Assembly (NCBI RefSeq): GCF_030167905.1
Contig: NZ_JARGNA010000007.1
Location: forward strand, 20,859-84,858
DNA from: Flavobacterium terrisoli
GTDB lineage: Bacteria; Bacteroidota; Bacteroidia; Flavobacteriales; Flavobacteriaceae
Reading direction: 5' to 3'
Length of the DNA: 64,000 nt
The translations under genes were made by a program, and so were the position numbers. This document shows, piece by piece, positions 17,565 to 23,856 of the stretch (the stretch's first letter is position 1; each line of letters opens with the position of its first letter). The notes beneath the pieces were generated by a model that was not told the origin of the DNA, searched no databases, and saw only the letters and a list, made by a program, of their open reading frames with translations.

Positions 17565-18344
17565 ATGAATAAAAAAACTGAATATGTATGGAAACTAGGA
17601 ATGTTTGTCATCATTGGAGCTGTGCTCTTTGTGGTGTCCATTTATGTAATCGGTCAAAACAGAAACTTGTTTAGCGAGACCTTCCAATTAAAATCTCATT
17701 TCAGCAATGTTAGTGGATTGAAAGTGGGCAACAGCGTTCGCTTTTCCGGAATTAATGTAGGTACGGTTCAATCCATTGAATTTCTTTCAGACACCTCAGT
17801 GGTTGTATCGGTAGTGATTGAAGAAGACGTTCATAAGTATATCAAATCAGATGCTATGGCCAGCATTGGTACTGATGGATTAATGGGTGATAAAGTATTG
17901 ACCATTTCTCCCGGATCAGCCTCCAAAGTTATTGTAAAAAACAATGGAATTATTGCTTCAACCAAAGCTGTCGAAATAGAAGACCTTATGCAAAGTGTCA
18001 AAGTAAGTGTTGACAATGCGCAGGTTATTACCTATGAGTTAGCGGAATTCACTTCAAAAATGAATAATGAAAACAGTATGCTATCTAAATTGGTCAACGA
18101 TGATAAAATGGGTAAATCACTTGATGCCACTTTGGCCAATATGCAAAATGCTACCAAAGGATTGAATGAAAATATGGAAGCGGCCAAACACAATTTTCTG
18201 CTAAAAGGTTATTTCAACAAAAAGAAAAAAGCGGAAGAGAAAAAGAAAAAAGAATTGGAAGAAAAAGAGAAAAAGAAAAAGGAACTCGAGGAAAAAAAGA
18301 AAAAAGAGATAGAAAAAAAGAAGCTTTCTGAAGAAGAGAAATAG
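17565..18344 (+). CDS. mlaD: MlaD/MCE-family periplasmic lipid-binding subunit
   Basis: A 259-residue protein with an N-terminal membrane anchor (about 10-32) and an MCE domain (LKSHFSNVSGLKVGNSVRFSG, GTVQSIEF, GTDGLMGDKVL). A helical stretch follows. The C-terminal 45 residues consist almost only of K and E (KKKKELEEKEKKKKELEE type), a feature absent from standard MlaD. I prefer ATG 17565, after the mlaF stop, over an in-frame TTG at 17541. It is the last gene of the operon. Confidence 0.9.
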   Translation: MNKKTEYVWKLGMFVIIGAVLFVVSIYVIGQNRNLFSETFQLKSHFSNVSGLKVGNSVRFSGINVGTVQSIEFLSDTSVVVSVVIEEDVHKYIKSDAMASIGTDGLMGDKVLTISPGSASKVIVKNNGIIASTKAVEIEDLMQSVKVSVDNAQVITYELAEFTSKMNNENSMLSKLVNDDKMGKSLDATLANMQNATKGLNENMEAAKHNFLLKGYFNKKKKAEEKKKKELEEKEKKKKELEEKKKKEIEKKKLSEEEK

Positions 18345-18351
18345 CCCCAAA

Positions 18352-18416
18352 TGAAAATTATGAAACATTATCGAAATATTATATAACGCTTTCGGTATTG
18401 TAAATGTTGAAATTTG
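18352..18416 (+). promoter_or_regulatory. Shared-architecture promoter, site G (upstream of the 18456 gene)
   Basis: TGAAAATTAT (8 of 10 matches) is at 18352-18361, a perfect TATAAC at 18382-18387, and AAATTTG ends at 18416. I found it from the TATAAC and -7 spacing first, and the upstream box then fell at the predicted place. Confidence 0.65.
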
Positions 18417-18455
18417 TAATGTAATTAATCTACTTATTAACTAAATACAAAAAAA

Positions 18456-19226
18456 ATGAAAAAGATAATCTTAATGTTGGCAATTGCTACAATCGGAATC
18501 ACATTCTATGCATGTAGTGACGACAATTCAGGTTCGGATGGAAGTTATGCTTACAAAGTCCGTTTAACCGATGCGCCGGGGCCATTCAGCGAAGTGAATG
18601 TTGATATACAGTCTGTTGTAGTAACCGGTAGTAACGGAGAAGCGGTAACTTTAAATACCGAAGCGGGAATTTATAATCTTCTCGATTTCACCAATGGTGC
18701 CGATACGCTTATTGCTACAAGCACCTTAACTGATTCCAGAGTTGAGCAAATACGCTTGATTTTAGGACCAAATAATACAGTTGTACTTGATGGCGTAACC
18801 TATCCGTTGAGTACGCCAAGTGCTGAACAATCAGGATTAAAACTTCAGATACACCAGGATTTGTTGGCAGATATCGACAACAGCATTATACTTGATTTCG
18901 ATGCCAATGCTTCAATTATCCAAACCGGTAACGGCACTTATAAATTGAAACCGGTATTAAGACCAGTTATAGCCGCAATATCCGGAAGCATTAAAGGAAG
19001 TGTTTCACCAGCCGGTACTTTAGCCATGATTACGGTTACCTCAGCAGACACTTTGTTGGTATATACCAGTAATGCAGATGCAGAAGGTAATTTCCAGGTA
19101 TCGGGATTACCGGCCGGAACATATACTGTAACCATAACGCCTGTTTTACCACTGTTGCCTGTTGTACAAACAGATGTGGCAGTTACCGTTGGAGCCAGCA
19201 CAGATATAGGCGTCATAGCCTTTTAA
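18456..19226 (+). CDS. DUF4382 lipoprotein with carboxypeptidase-regulatory-like domain
   Basis: A 256-residue protein with a lipoprotein signal (MKKIILMLAIATIGITFYAC, lipidated Cys at residue 20). Next comes a DUF4382 domain (YKVRLTDAPGPFSEVNVDIQ to about residue 170). A C-terminal beta-sandwich of the carboxypeptidase-regulatory type (ISGSIKGSVSPAGTLAMITV, GNFQVSGLPAGTYTVTITP) ends the chain. It is expected at the outer or inner membrane facing periplasm or surface. Its biochemical role is unknown. It has its own promoter (site G) directly after the mlaD stop. Confidence 0.87.
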   Translation: MKKIILMLAIATIGITFYACSDDNSGSDGSYAYKVRLTDAPGPFSEVNVDIQSVVVTGSNGEAVTLNTEAGIYNLLDFTNGADTLIATSTLTDSRVEQIRLILGPNNTVVLDGVTYPLSTPSAEQSGLKLQIHQDLLADIDNSIILDFDANASIIQTGNGTYKLKPVLRPVIAAISGSIKGSVSPAGTLAMITVTSADTLLVYTSNADAEGNFQVSGLPAGTYTVTITPVLPLLPVVQTDVAVTVGASTDIGVIAF

Positions 19227-19450
19227 AAGAACTCTATGAAAATGATTTTTGTTCTTGAATCCTGAAAAGAGGTTGTTCTTTCTGGTTGTTACTTAAAAAT
19301 CATGAGGCTTAAATATTGTCCTCAAGAATTGATTGCCGACATGATTTTATTTGAATTAGTTATACAGCAATTAATGTAACAACCTCTTTTCAATTTTCAA
19401 ACAAAAATTATTTCAGTCAACAACTGTTTGCCTCAAAACGACAGCAATAA

Positions 19451-19478
19451 AAAGCACCAAAACTATGGTGCTTTTTTT
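19451..19478 (+). terminator. Terminator-like hairpin between the DUF4382 gene and the 19500 gene
   Basis: AAAGCACC pairs perfectly with GGTGCTTT around loop aaaactat, followed by a T run. It lies 22 bp before the start codon of the next gene and about 225 bp after the previous stop. It could end the upstream transcript, act as an attenuator, or end a short RNA starting near 19418. The 273-bp gap 19227-19499 otherwise holds only a weak copy of the regulon box (TTTGAATTAG at 19350-19359). Confidence 0.75.
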
Positions 19479-19499
19479 AACTCTAAAAATAAATTAGTC

Positions 19500-19706
19500 A
19501 TGGAAACAGAAGAAAAAATAAGCGCAGATATACTTAAGTTAACAATGACAATCAGAGATGATTATCCTGAATTATCAAAGTATTTAAATGAAATGGAAGT
19601 AACTATACCCTCTGTAGCTACTCCTAAAATGACAAACAAAGTACTATTGGAATATTATAATTCTTTAGAAACAATGCTCAAAGAATACGTTCCCAATCAT
19701 AAATAA
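19500..19706 (+). CDS. Small acidic helical protein, unknown
   Basis: A 68-residue hydrophilic protein (METEEKISADILKLTMTIRD... ending EYVPNHK), probably two or three helices. I chose ATG 19500. An in-frame TTG at 19428 would put a terminator-like hairpin inside the coding sequence and is unlikely. It leads an operon with the eRF1-like gene (15-bp gap) and the iron permease gene (4-bp overlap). No family recognised. Confidence 0.65.
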   Translation: METEEKISADILKLTMTIRDDYPELSKYLNEMEVTIPSVATPKMTNKVLLEYYNSLETMLKEYVPNHK

Positions 19707-19721
19707 CTCAAAATTGTAATC

Positions 19722-20090
19722 ATGAAAAAATTGGGTATCTACATCGACCAATCGTCTGCCAATTTAATTGAGCTGACGGTTGATATTCTAGAAAAGAAGT
19801 CGGCTGACTCTCTTGATGAAAAACAACTTGAAGGAAAAAATGAAAATCATATTGAATTCAAGGAAGTCCATTTACAAAATTACTATTTCAAAAAATTGAG
19901 CGAATGCATACTTTACTATAATGAAGTCTTGCTTTTTGGAAAATCAAATGCCATCACCAAACTTTTTGATATGATTTCCTATGACAATCGATTTTACAAT
20001 ATCAATATTGCTCTAAAACAGACCGATAACATGACATACAAAGAGCAAAATGATTTTGTGTCTGACTTCTTCCTATTGGAACAATTATGA
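19722..20090 (+). CDS. eRF1-domain-1/host-attachment-like small protein (copy 2)
   Basis: A 122-residue paralogue of the 9042 product. It shares the start KLGIYIDQSSANLIEL, the middle YYNEVLLFGKS and the end YDNRFYNINIALKQTDNMT. The two copies are clearly diverged, so the duplication is old. Its last codon overlaps the start of the iron permease gene, so the two are translationally coupled. Both copies occur next to genes related to iron or ferritin-like proteins (YciF-like, iron permease). Confidence 0.72.
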   Translation: MKKLGIYIDQSSANLIELTVDILEKKSADSLDEKQLEGKNENHIEFKEVHLQNYYFKKLSECILYYNEVLLFGKSNAITKLFDMISYDNRFYNINIALKQTDNMTYKEQNDFVSDFFLLEQL

Positions 20091-20536
20091 AAAAAGTATA
20101 TGTGCAAATCGAACGCAGCTTTGAAAAACTAACTTCAATTGCTACAAAAATATTAGGAAACTCTATTTCATTTCTTCTGGCTCTTGCTATGGTTTTATTC
20201 TGGTGGACAACTAGTTTGTTTAAATCCAATAACCTTCATGATAACATCGGTGATTTCATTTTTGGTACAACCTTCCTAAGCTTGTTTATCATTCAAAAAT
20301 CATTTAACCGTTATTCTGCATTGATCCATTTGAAGGTAAACGAATTGATTTCTTCTACGGAAACAGCTAATAATGCTGTAATGAATGACAGTGAAAAAAC
20401 CGAACACGAAATCAGAAAACTGGCTCAAGAATATATTGAAGCTGAGGAAGAAATCATTGATTCCAAGATTAATCATAAAAGAAGTAAAAAAATAAGTGTG
20501 AATAATGTAAGGATAACCCCTAAACATATAAGATAA
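20087..20536 (+). CDS. Low-affinity iron permease family membrane protein
   Basis: A 149-residue protein with two membrane segments (ISFLLALAMVLFWWTTSLF and FGTTFLSLFIIQKSF). The family signature is IGDFIFGTTFLSLFIIQKSFNRYSA, LHLKVNELI and a final acidic helix. In bacteria these short proteins are annotated as low-affinity iron permeases by similarity to fungal Fet4; transport has seldom been shown. The ATG overlaps the upstream stop. The 3' end of the gene contains promoter site F, within codons for ISVNNVRI. Confidence 0.85.
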   Translation: MKKVYVQIERSFEKLTSIATKILGNSISFLLALAMVLFWWTTSLFKSNNLHDNIGDFIFGTTFLSLFIIQKSFNRYSALIHLKVNELISSTETANNAVMNDSEKTEHEIRKLAQEYIEAEEEIIDSKINHKRSKKISVNNVRITPKHIR

Positions 20537-20561
20537 ACTGCATTAGTGTACACTACCTTTA
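20497..20561 (+). promoter_or_regulatory. Shared-architecture promoter, site F (upstream of the lmo0937-like gene)
   Basis: TGTGAATAAT is at 20497-20506, inside the end of the permease gene. TATAAG is at 20527-20532 and TACCTTTA ends at 20561. Spacing is identical to sites A, C, D, E and G. Confidence 0.72.
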
Positions 20562-20607
20562 TGTCAGCCTAAACCATTAGGAATTAATCAACTAAAAAAC
20601 CATTGTC

Positions 20608-20760
20608 ATGAGCAACTTACTTTATACCGTCGCAGTTATATTAATCATTTTATGGGCTATAGGATACTTTGCTTATAGTGCAGGACAACTGATTCATATT
20701 TTACTGATTATCGCCATAATCGCAATCGTACTGAGATTGATACAAGGGCGTAAAATTTAA
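20608..20760 (+). CDS. lmo0937-family small membrane protein
   Basis: A 50-residue, strongly hydrophobic protein (MSNLLYTVAVILIILWAIGY, then a second helix ending VLRLIQGRKI). The sequence fits the lmo0937/DUF5670 family of tiny two-helix membrane proteins. These are often stress-induced, in line with promoter site F 47 nt upstream. A terminator follows after 21 bp. Confidence 0.85.
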   Translation: MSNLLYTVAVILIILWAIGYFAYSAGQLIHILLIIAIIAIVLRLIQGRKI

Positions 20761-20781
20761 ACTATAGATAACCACAATGCA

Positions 20782-20812
20782 AAAATGCCCCACAATGTGA
20801 GGCATTTTTTTA
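20782..20812. terminator. Bidirectional terminator
   Basis: AAAATGCC pairs with GGCATTTT and is extended by CAC/GTG inside; T runs follow on both strands. It separates the converging lmo0937-like gene and the slipin gene and overlaps the slipin stop. Confidence 0.88.
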
Positions 20813-21907
20813 TTTAACGAAAATCTCTTTCAACTGACCGATGATGTTACCGGAACCGGAAATGGTGATTTCTCCAATTCTGTCCGCGATTTTCTCTACG
20901 TATTCCATCTCTTTCAATTTCCACAACATTTCGTTTTCTTCCATCAATTTGGCGGTGTTCAACATGCTTCTTACCGTCGCAGTTTCTTCACGTCTCATGA
21001 TGCTGTTGGCCTGAGCTTTTTTCTCAGCCACCAAAACCTGATTCATGATCTCTTTCATATCACCCGGTAAGATAACATCTCTGATACCCGCATCGGATAC
21101 GACCAAACCTAAATCCTTGATCTTGGCTGCAGATTCTTCCAAAATGCTTGTTGCCATAGCATCTTTTCTGACCAACAATTCGTCCAAAGTAAAAGCACCC
21201 ACAAAAGCTCTCAAAGCCAACTGCATGGTGACATACAATTGCTTGTCGAAGTCTTTGTTGTTTACCAAAGCTTTCATCACATCAACTACCTGGTATTTTA
21301 CAAAGAAGTTGATACGCAATGCGGCTTTGTCTTTGGTCAACAATTCCTGACCGGAGATTTCCATTTGTTGTTGTCTTACATCGACGTTCTTTACTTCTAC
21401 CGCAATGGCATTCTGCCAGAAGTAGTAAGCACCCGCAGTCAATTCTTTGACAAACAAACCGTTTACAAACAACAAACCTTTTTCATAGTTCATCACGTTA
21501 AAACGTCTGGTGTATGCTCTTACTTTGATGTTTTCCAACAAAGTCAACGGAATTTGTTCCGTGATGGTCACTTTAGACAAATCGGCTTTTACAAACTCGT
21601 TTTTTACATAGCCTTTCCAGAAAGCGTAACGACCGGTAGTCAATACTTCCTTAAAGATACCGTTTACAAAGTACAACGCGATTTCGTTATCGGCTACTTC
21701 TACCACTTCCAACAAAGCCGCCAATTCTGCATTTTGCAACAAGATGGTCAATTCCACCGGAGCCACAAAGGATTGTTTCATCTCGTACATCAAGACTTCT
21801 TTGTTACCCCACAACCAGTAAGTACCATCTTGCAATACCCTGATTAATTTTTTATTTTCAAATACCAAACCCACTTGGTAGGCATTGATTGTAATTCTGT
21901 TCAACAT
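20810..21907 (-). CDS. Slipin/SPFH (band 7) family protein
   Basis: A 365-residue protein. Residues 15-170 contain repeated beta-rich segments (YQVGLVFENKKLIRVLQDGTYWLW, YFVNGIFKEVLTTGRYAFW, YEKGLLFVNGLFVKELTAGAYYFW), followed by a typical SPFH core (VDVRQQQMEISGQELLTKD, INFFVKYQV, LRAFVGAFTLDELL). The C-terminal coiled coil (ANSIMRREETATVRSMLNTA) completes it. No clear N-terminal membrane hairpin is seen, unlike classic slipins. From memory, slipins of this kind occur in some bacterial RNA-repair neighbourhoods with RtcB. No RtcB is in this window, but an unusual tRNA array lies on the same strand just upstream. Confidence 0.88.
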   Translation of the reverse strand: MLNRITINAYQVGLVFENKKLIRVLQDGTYWLWGNKEVLMYEMKQSFVAPVELTILLQNAELAALLEVVEVADNEIALYFVNGIFKEVLTTGRYAFWKGYVKNEFVKADLSKVTITEQIPLTLLENIKVRAYTRRFNVMNYEKGLLFVNGLFVKELTAGAYYFWQNAIAVEVKNVDVRQQQMEISGQELLTKDKAALRINFFVKYQVVDVMKALVNNKDFDKQLYVTMQLALRAFVGAFTLDELLVRKDAMATSILEESAAKIKDLGLVVSDAGIRDVILPGDMKEIMNQVLVAEKKAQANSIMRREETATVRSMLNTAKLMEENEMLWKLKEMEYVEKIADRIGEITISGSGNIIGQLKEIFVK

Positions 21908-22261
21908 AATTATTCAATTTTTTAATTCAACATTTTTTTAAATAAGAAAACCATTGGCCTTCATCCTCCGGCAATGACGGAAAACATAGCGTTATATAAT
22001 CCCTTGAAAAGGTTTTGCCTTATTTTTCACAAACCGAAATCATTAGGTCGTTTTCAGTTGCAATCAAATGCAAAAGCCAGTCAAATCATAAATAACCAAC
22101 TCTATTCTCTGGTCTTGTCGCGAGCGCAAAATTTGAACACTTATTCTTGTTTTACCGACAAAGACCAAATGGTTTTCTTTGGAGCATTCTTTAATGAGCG
22201 AATGCAGCTCGGACTAACAGATTTCAAGTCTGCTGGTGACAACCGCTGTCAAACCGATCGA

Positions 22262-22325
22262 ATTCGGTGAAGGATTCGAACCTCCGTATCCATTCTATTG
22301 TTCTAACCAACTGAACTATTTCCTA
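22262..22325 (-). pseudogene. tRNA-like remnant 1
   Basis: On the minus strand a D-arm (GTTC, loop, GAAC) and a T-arm (GGAGG TTCGAAT CCTTC) are intact, but only about 14 nt lie between them in place of the usual anticodon arm and variable loop. The acceptor halves do not pair. It looks like a decayed tRNA. The 690-bp gap between the slipin and the 22599 gene holds this, remnant 2 and a possible Ser-type anticodon stem near 22220-22240. Confidence 0.5.
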
Positions 22326-22335
22326 AATGACAGTT

Positions 22336-22380
22336 AGGAAAGTGGGAATCGAACCCACGACCCATAGATCCTTATGGTAG
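22336..22380 (-). pseudogene. tRNA-like remnant 2
   Basis: The minus strand shows a perfect T-arm (GTGGG TTCGATT CCCAC, 22358 to 22342) preceded by an anticodon-like stem CCATA/TATGG with a 6-nt loop. No matching 5' acceptor or D-arm can be found. Probably a tRNA fragment. Confidence 0.45.
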
Positions 22381-22598
22381 ATAGTTTTTTGGGAAACTAC
22401 CTGAAAACCTCCAAGTCAAGTTGCATAGTAAAACATCATGCTTCTCAGCAACGTTTACCACAATAGTGCTATGCAGAAACACCCAACAGGACCCGCTTAG
22501 TATTGTTATACATTCGAAATAAGCCATAGTCATCCACCCAAAGAATTTAGCATTCTCTGTACAATAACGAAAACTTGTTTAAAATGATTTAGAAAAGC

Positions 22599-22919
22599 CT
22601 ATTCTATGCCCATTCTTTTTTGATGCTCTTTGTCACGCTGGTCAATCGCGCCAAATGGACTTCCTTTAAAATAGCCGATATTCTCAAAGCCATTTTCTTC
22701 GGTTATAAGCGATTCTTTCTTGGTTACCGCTCCGGTATACTTAGAACCGTAATCCCCTGTCAGTTTTCCGGTCGCCGGATCTAAATCTCCCCACTTCGGT
22801 GGCTTACCATTATAGATAGGTTCTACAAAATAGGTAATGCCGGTAATTCTCGATTTCATTATAAACCTTCCCGTTTCATCGGTATTGGTTAAAAATCGTT
22901 TTAAAATGTCTCGTTTCAT
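22599..22919 (-). CDS. Conserved-looking small protein of unknown function beside the tRNA array
   Basis: A 106-residue soluble protein starting MKRDILKRFLTNTDETGRFI. A middle part is rich in Gly, Pro and Trp (NGKPPKWGDLDPATGKLTGDYG) and the end is charged (DQRDKEHQKRMGIE). I chose the ATG at 22919; an in-frame ATG eight codons upstream (22943) is possible. I recognise no family. It lies between the slipin and the tRNAs on the same strand, so a link to tRNA handling is a guess based only on position. Confidence 0.7.
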   Translation of the reverse strand: MKRDILKRFLTNTDETGRFIMKSRITGITYFVEPIYNGKPPKWGDLDPATGKLTGDYGSKYTGAVTKKESLITEENGFENIGYFKGSPFGAIDQRDKEHQKRMGIE

Positions 22920-23032
22920 AATCACATTTTTTAAATTATACATTCACTTTTTGTAAACCCTTTTCTGCTAATAATGGTAACGGAATTATTAGTTTCAAAA
23001 GAAAAGCTAATTTACATTTTTTTAAAAATCTG

Positions 23033-23105
23033 TGGAACAGATTAGAATTGAACTAATACCTCCGGTTCTTCAGACCGGCGTGCACACCAAGTACACCACC
23101 ATTCC
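23033..23105 (-). tRNA. tRNA-Phe (GAA), divergent
   Basis: A 73-nt cloverleaf. Acceptor GGAATGG pairs with CTGTTCC, anticodon stem CCGGT/ACCGG encloses loop CTGAAGA (anticodon GAA), and T-stem ATTAG/CTAAT encloses TTCAATT. Discriminator A. CCA is not encoded. The T-loop and D-arm are unusual for a housekeeping tRNA-Phe. Confidence 0.82.
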
Positions 23106-23112
23106 TTTACAG

Positions 23113-23196
23113 TGGAAACAATAGAATTCGAACCTATTCAGCCTTACAGCAACAGATTTACAGTCTGCCCCAACTCTCCCACTTTGGCGTGTTTCC
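23113..23196 (-). tRNA. tRNA-Tyr (GTA)
   Basis: An 84-nt class II tRNA with long variable arm. Acceptor GGAAACA pairs with TGTTTCC; anticodon loop CTGTAAA between GCAGA and TCTGT; T-arm AATAG GTTCGAA region followed by TTCTATT. Discriminator A. It lies 7 nt from tRNA-Phe and 7 nt from tRNA-Asp. Confidence 0.87.
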
Positions 23197-23203
23197 AATT
23201 TTG

Positions 23204-23276
23204 CGGCTTATACGGGAATCGAACCCGTTTCTCCCGAGAGACAGTCGGGAAGGTTAGCCAGTAACCCCAATAAGCC
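23204..23276 (-). tRNA. tRNA-Asp (GTC), with atypical U37
   Basis: A 73-nt cloverleaf. Acceptor GGCTTAT/ATAAGCC and anticodon stem CCCGA/TCGGG are perfect; T-arm ACGGG/CCCGT is intact; discriminator G fits Asp. The anticodon loop reads CTGTCTC, so position 37 is U where nearly all tRNAs have a purine. Function in decoding is uncertain. Confidence 0.78.
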
Positions 23277-23323
23277 TGATTCCTTTCTACAGAACATTAT
23301 TTTATTTACAAACTAAAGTTTGA

Positions 23324-23357
23324 GTACCTGAAGCCCACTAGGCTTCCTCCTCTTAAT
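23324..23357. repeat. 34-bp inverted repeat, left copy, bordering the tRNA Lys-Asn-Arg group
   Basis: It matches the reverse complement of 23722-23755 at 31 of 34 positions. Each copy contains its own small palindrome (GAAGCC cacta GGCTTC here). The pair encloses three tRNAs, a duplicated tRNA half and a REP-like stretch (ttcgagtggctccgcc... near 23441). Confidence 0.85.
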
Positions 23358-23364
23358 CTCAAAT

Positions 23365-23407
23365 CGAGAGACAGTCGGGAAGGTTAGCCAGTAACCCCAA
23401 TAAGCCT
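23365..23407 (-). repeat. Duplicated 5' half of tRNA-Asp
   Basis: An exact 43-bp copy of 23235-23277, covering the tRNA-Asp from its 5' end through the anticodon loop. The 3' half is absent; an intergenic repeat follows instead. The breakpoint lies at the anticodon loop. Confidence 0.85.
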
Positions 23408-23483
23408 TTGTTCCTTTCTAAAAACATCTATTTACGTCACTTCGAGTGGCTCCGCCTTTTACGGAGATGTATCGAGAAGCTTG

Positions 23484-23557
23484 TGATTCCGGGAGGACTC
23501 GAACCTCCAACCCACTATTTAAAAGATAGCTGCTCTAACCATTTAAGCTACAAAATC
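23484..23557 (-). tRNA. tRNA-Lys (TTT), AT-rich acceptor
   Basis: A 74-nt cloverleaf. Acceptor GATTTTG pairs with CGGAATC through two G-T pairs; anticodon stem GCTAT/ATAGT holds loop CTTTTAA; T-arm GGAGG TTCGAGT CCTCC is perfect. Discriminator A, CCA not encoded. Confidence 0.87.
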
Positions 23558-23565
23558 TTTGTTTG

Positions 23566-23637
23566 CGATTCTGGCAGGACTTGAACCTGCAACCCTTGGG
23601 TTAACAACCCACCGCTCTGCCATTGAGCTACAAAATC
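23566..23637 (-). tRNA. tRNA-Asn (GTT)
   Basis: A 72-nt cloverleaf. Acceptor GATTTTG/CAGAATC, anticodon loop TTGTTAA on a stem with one mismatched pair at its base, T-arm GCAGG TTCAAGT CCTGC, discriminator G as expected for Asn. It lies 8 nt from tRNA-Lys. Confidence 0.85.
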
Positions 23638-23642
23638 ATTTG

Positions 23643-23715
23643 TGACCTTGAAAGGATTCGAACCCCTAACCTGCTGAGTCGTATTCAGCTGCTCTTCCAA
23701 TTGAGCTACAAAGCC
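23643..23715 (-). tRNA. tRNA-Arg (ACG)
   Basis: A 73-nt cloverleaf. Acceptor GGCTTTG pairs with CAAGGTC (with G-T pairs), anticodon stem GCTGA/TCAGC encloses ATACGAC (anticodon ACG), and the T-loop is TTCGAAT. Discriminator A. First tRNA of the array, 5 nt before tRNA-Asn. Confidence 0.86.
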
Positions 23716-23721
23716 TTTGAT

Positions 23722-23755
23722 ATTAAGAGGAGGAAGCCTGGCGGCCTTCAGGTAC
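23722..23755. repeat. 34-bp inverted repeat, right copy
   Basis: Partner of 23324-23357 (31 of 34 matches in inverted orientation). Its internal palindrome is kept with one bulged base. It lies 7 bp upstream of tRNA-Arg. Confidence 0.85.
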
Positions 23756-23802
23756 ATCAGCTTAAGCTTATTAATACCTCCAAAACCATCAATAAAAAGC
23801 AT

Positions 23803-23829
23803 AAAAAAAGCACCTCGTTAAAGGTGCTT
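23803..23829 (-). terminator. Terminator between the 46-codon gene and the tRNA array
   Basis: AAGCACC pairs perfectly with GGTGCTT; on the minus strand a run of T follows. It ends the transcript of the 23857-23997 gene, or acts as a partial barrier before the tRNAs. No separate promoter is visible between it and tRNA-Arg. Confidence 0.82.
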
Positions 23830-23856
23830 CATATCATGACATAAGGTACTACTACC

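Noticed and set aside
21239..21847. A 202-codon open frame opposite the slipin gene
   Set aside because: It has no promoter or recognisable domain, and the slipin frame on the other strand has a clear family match.
22111..22166. Inverted repeat GGTCTTGTCG...CGACAAAGACC with a TTCAAAT-like loop, considered as another tRNA
   Set aside because: No D-arm or anticodon arm can be folded and the T-stem does not pair; at most a tRNA relic or a plain hairpin.
23548..23844. Open frames on both strands across the tRNA Lys-Asn-Arg group
   Set aside because: They run through complete tRNA genes and have no features of proteins.
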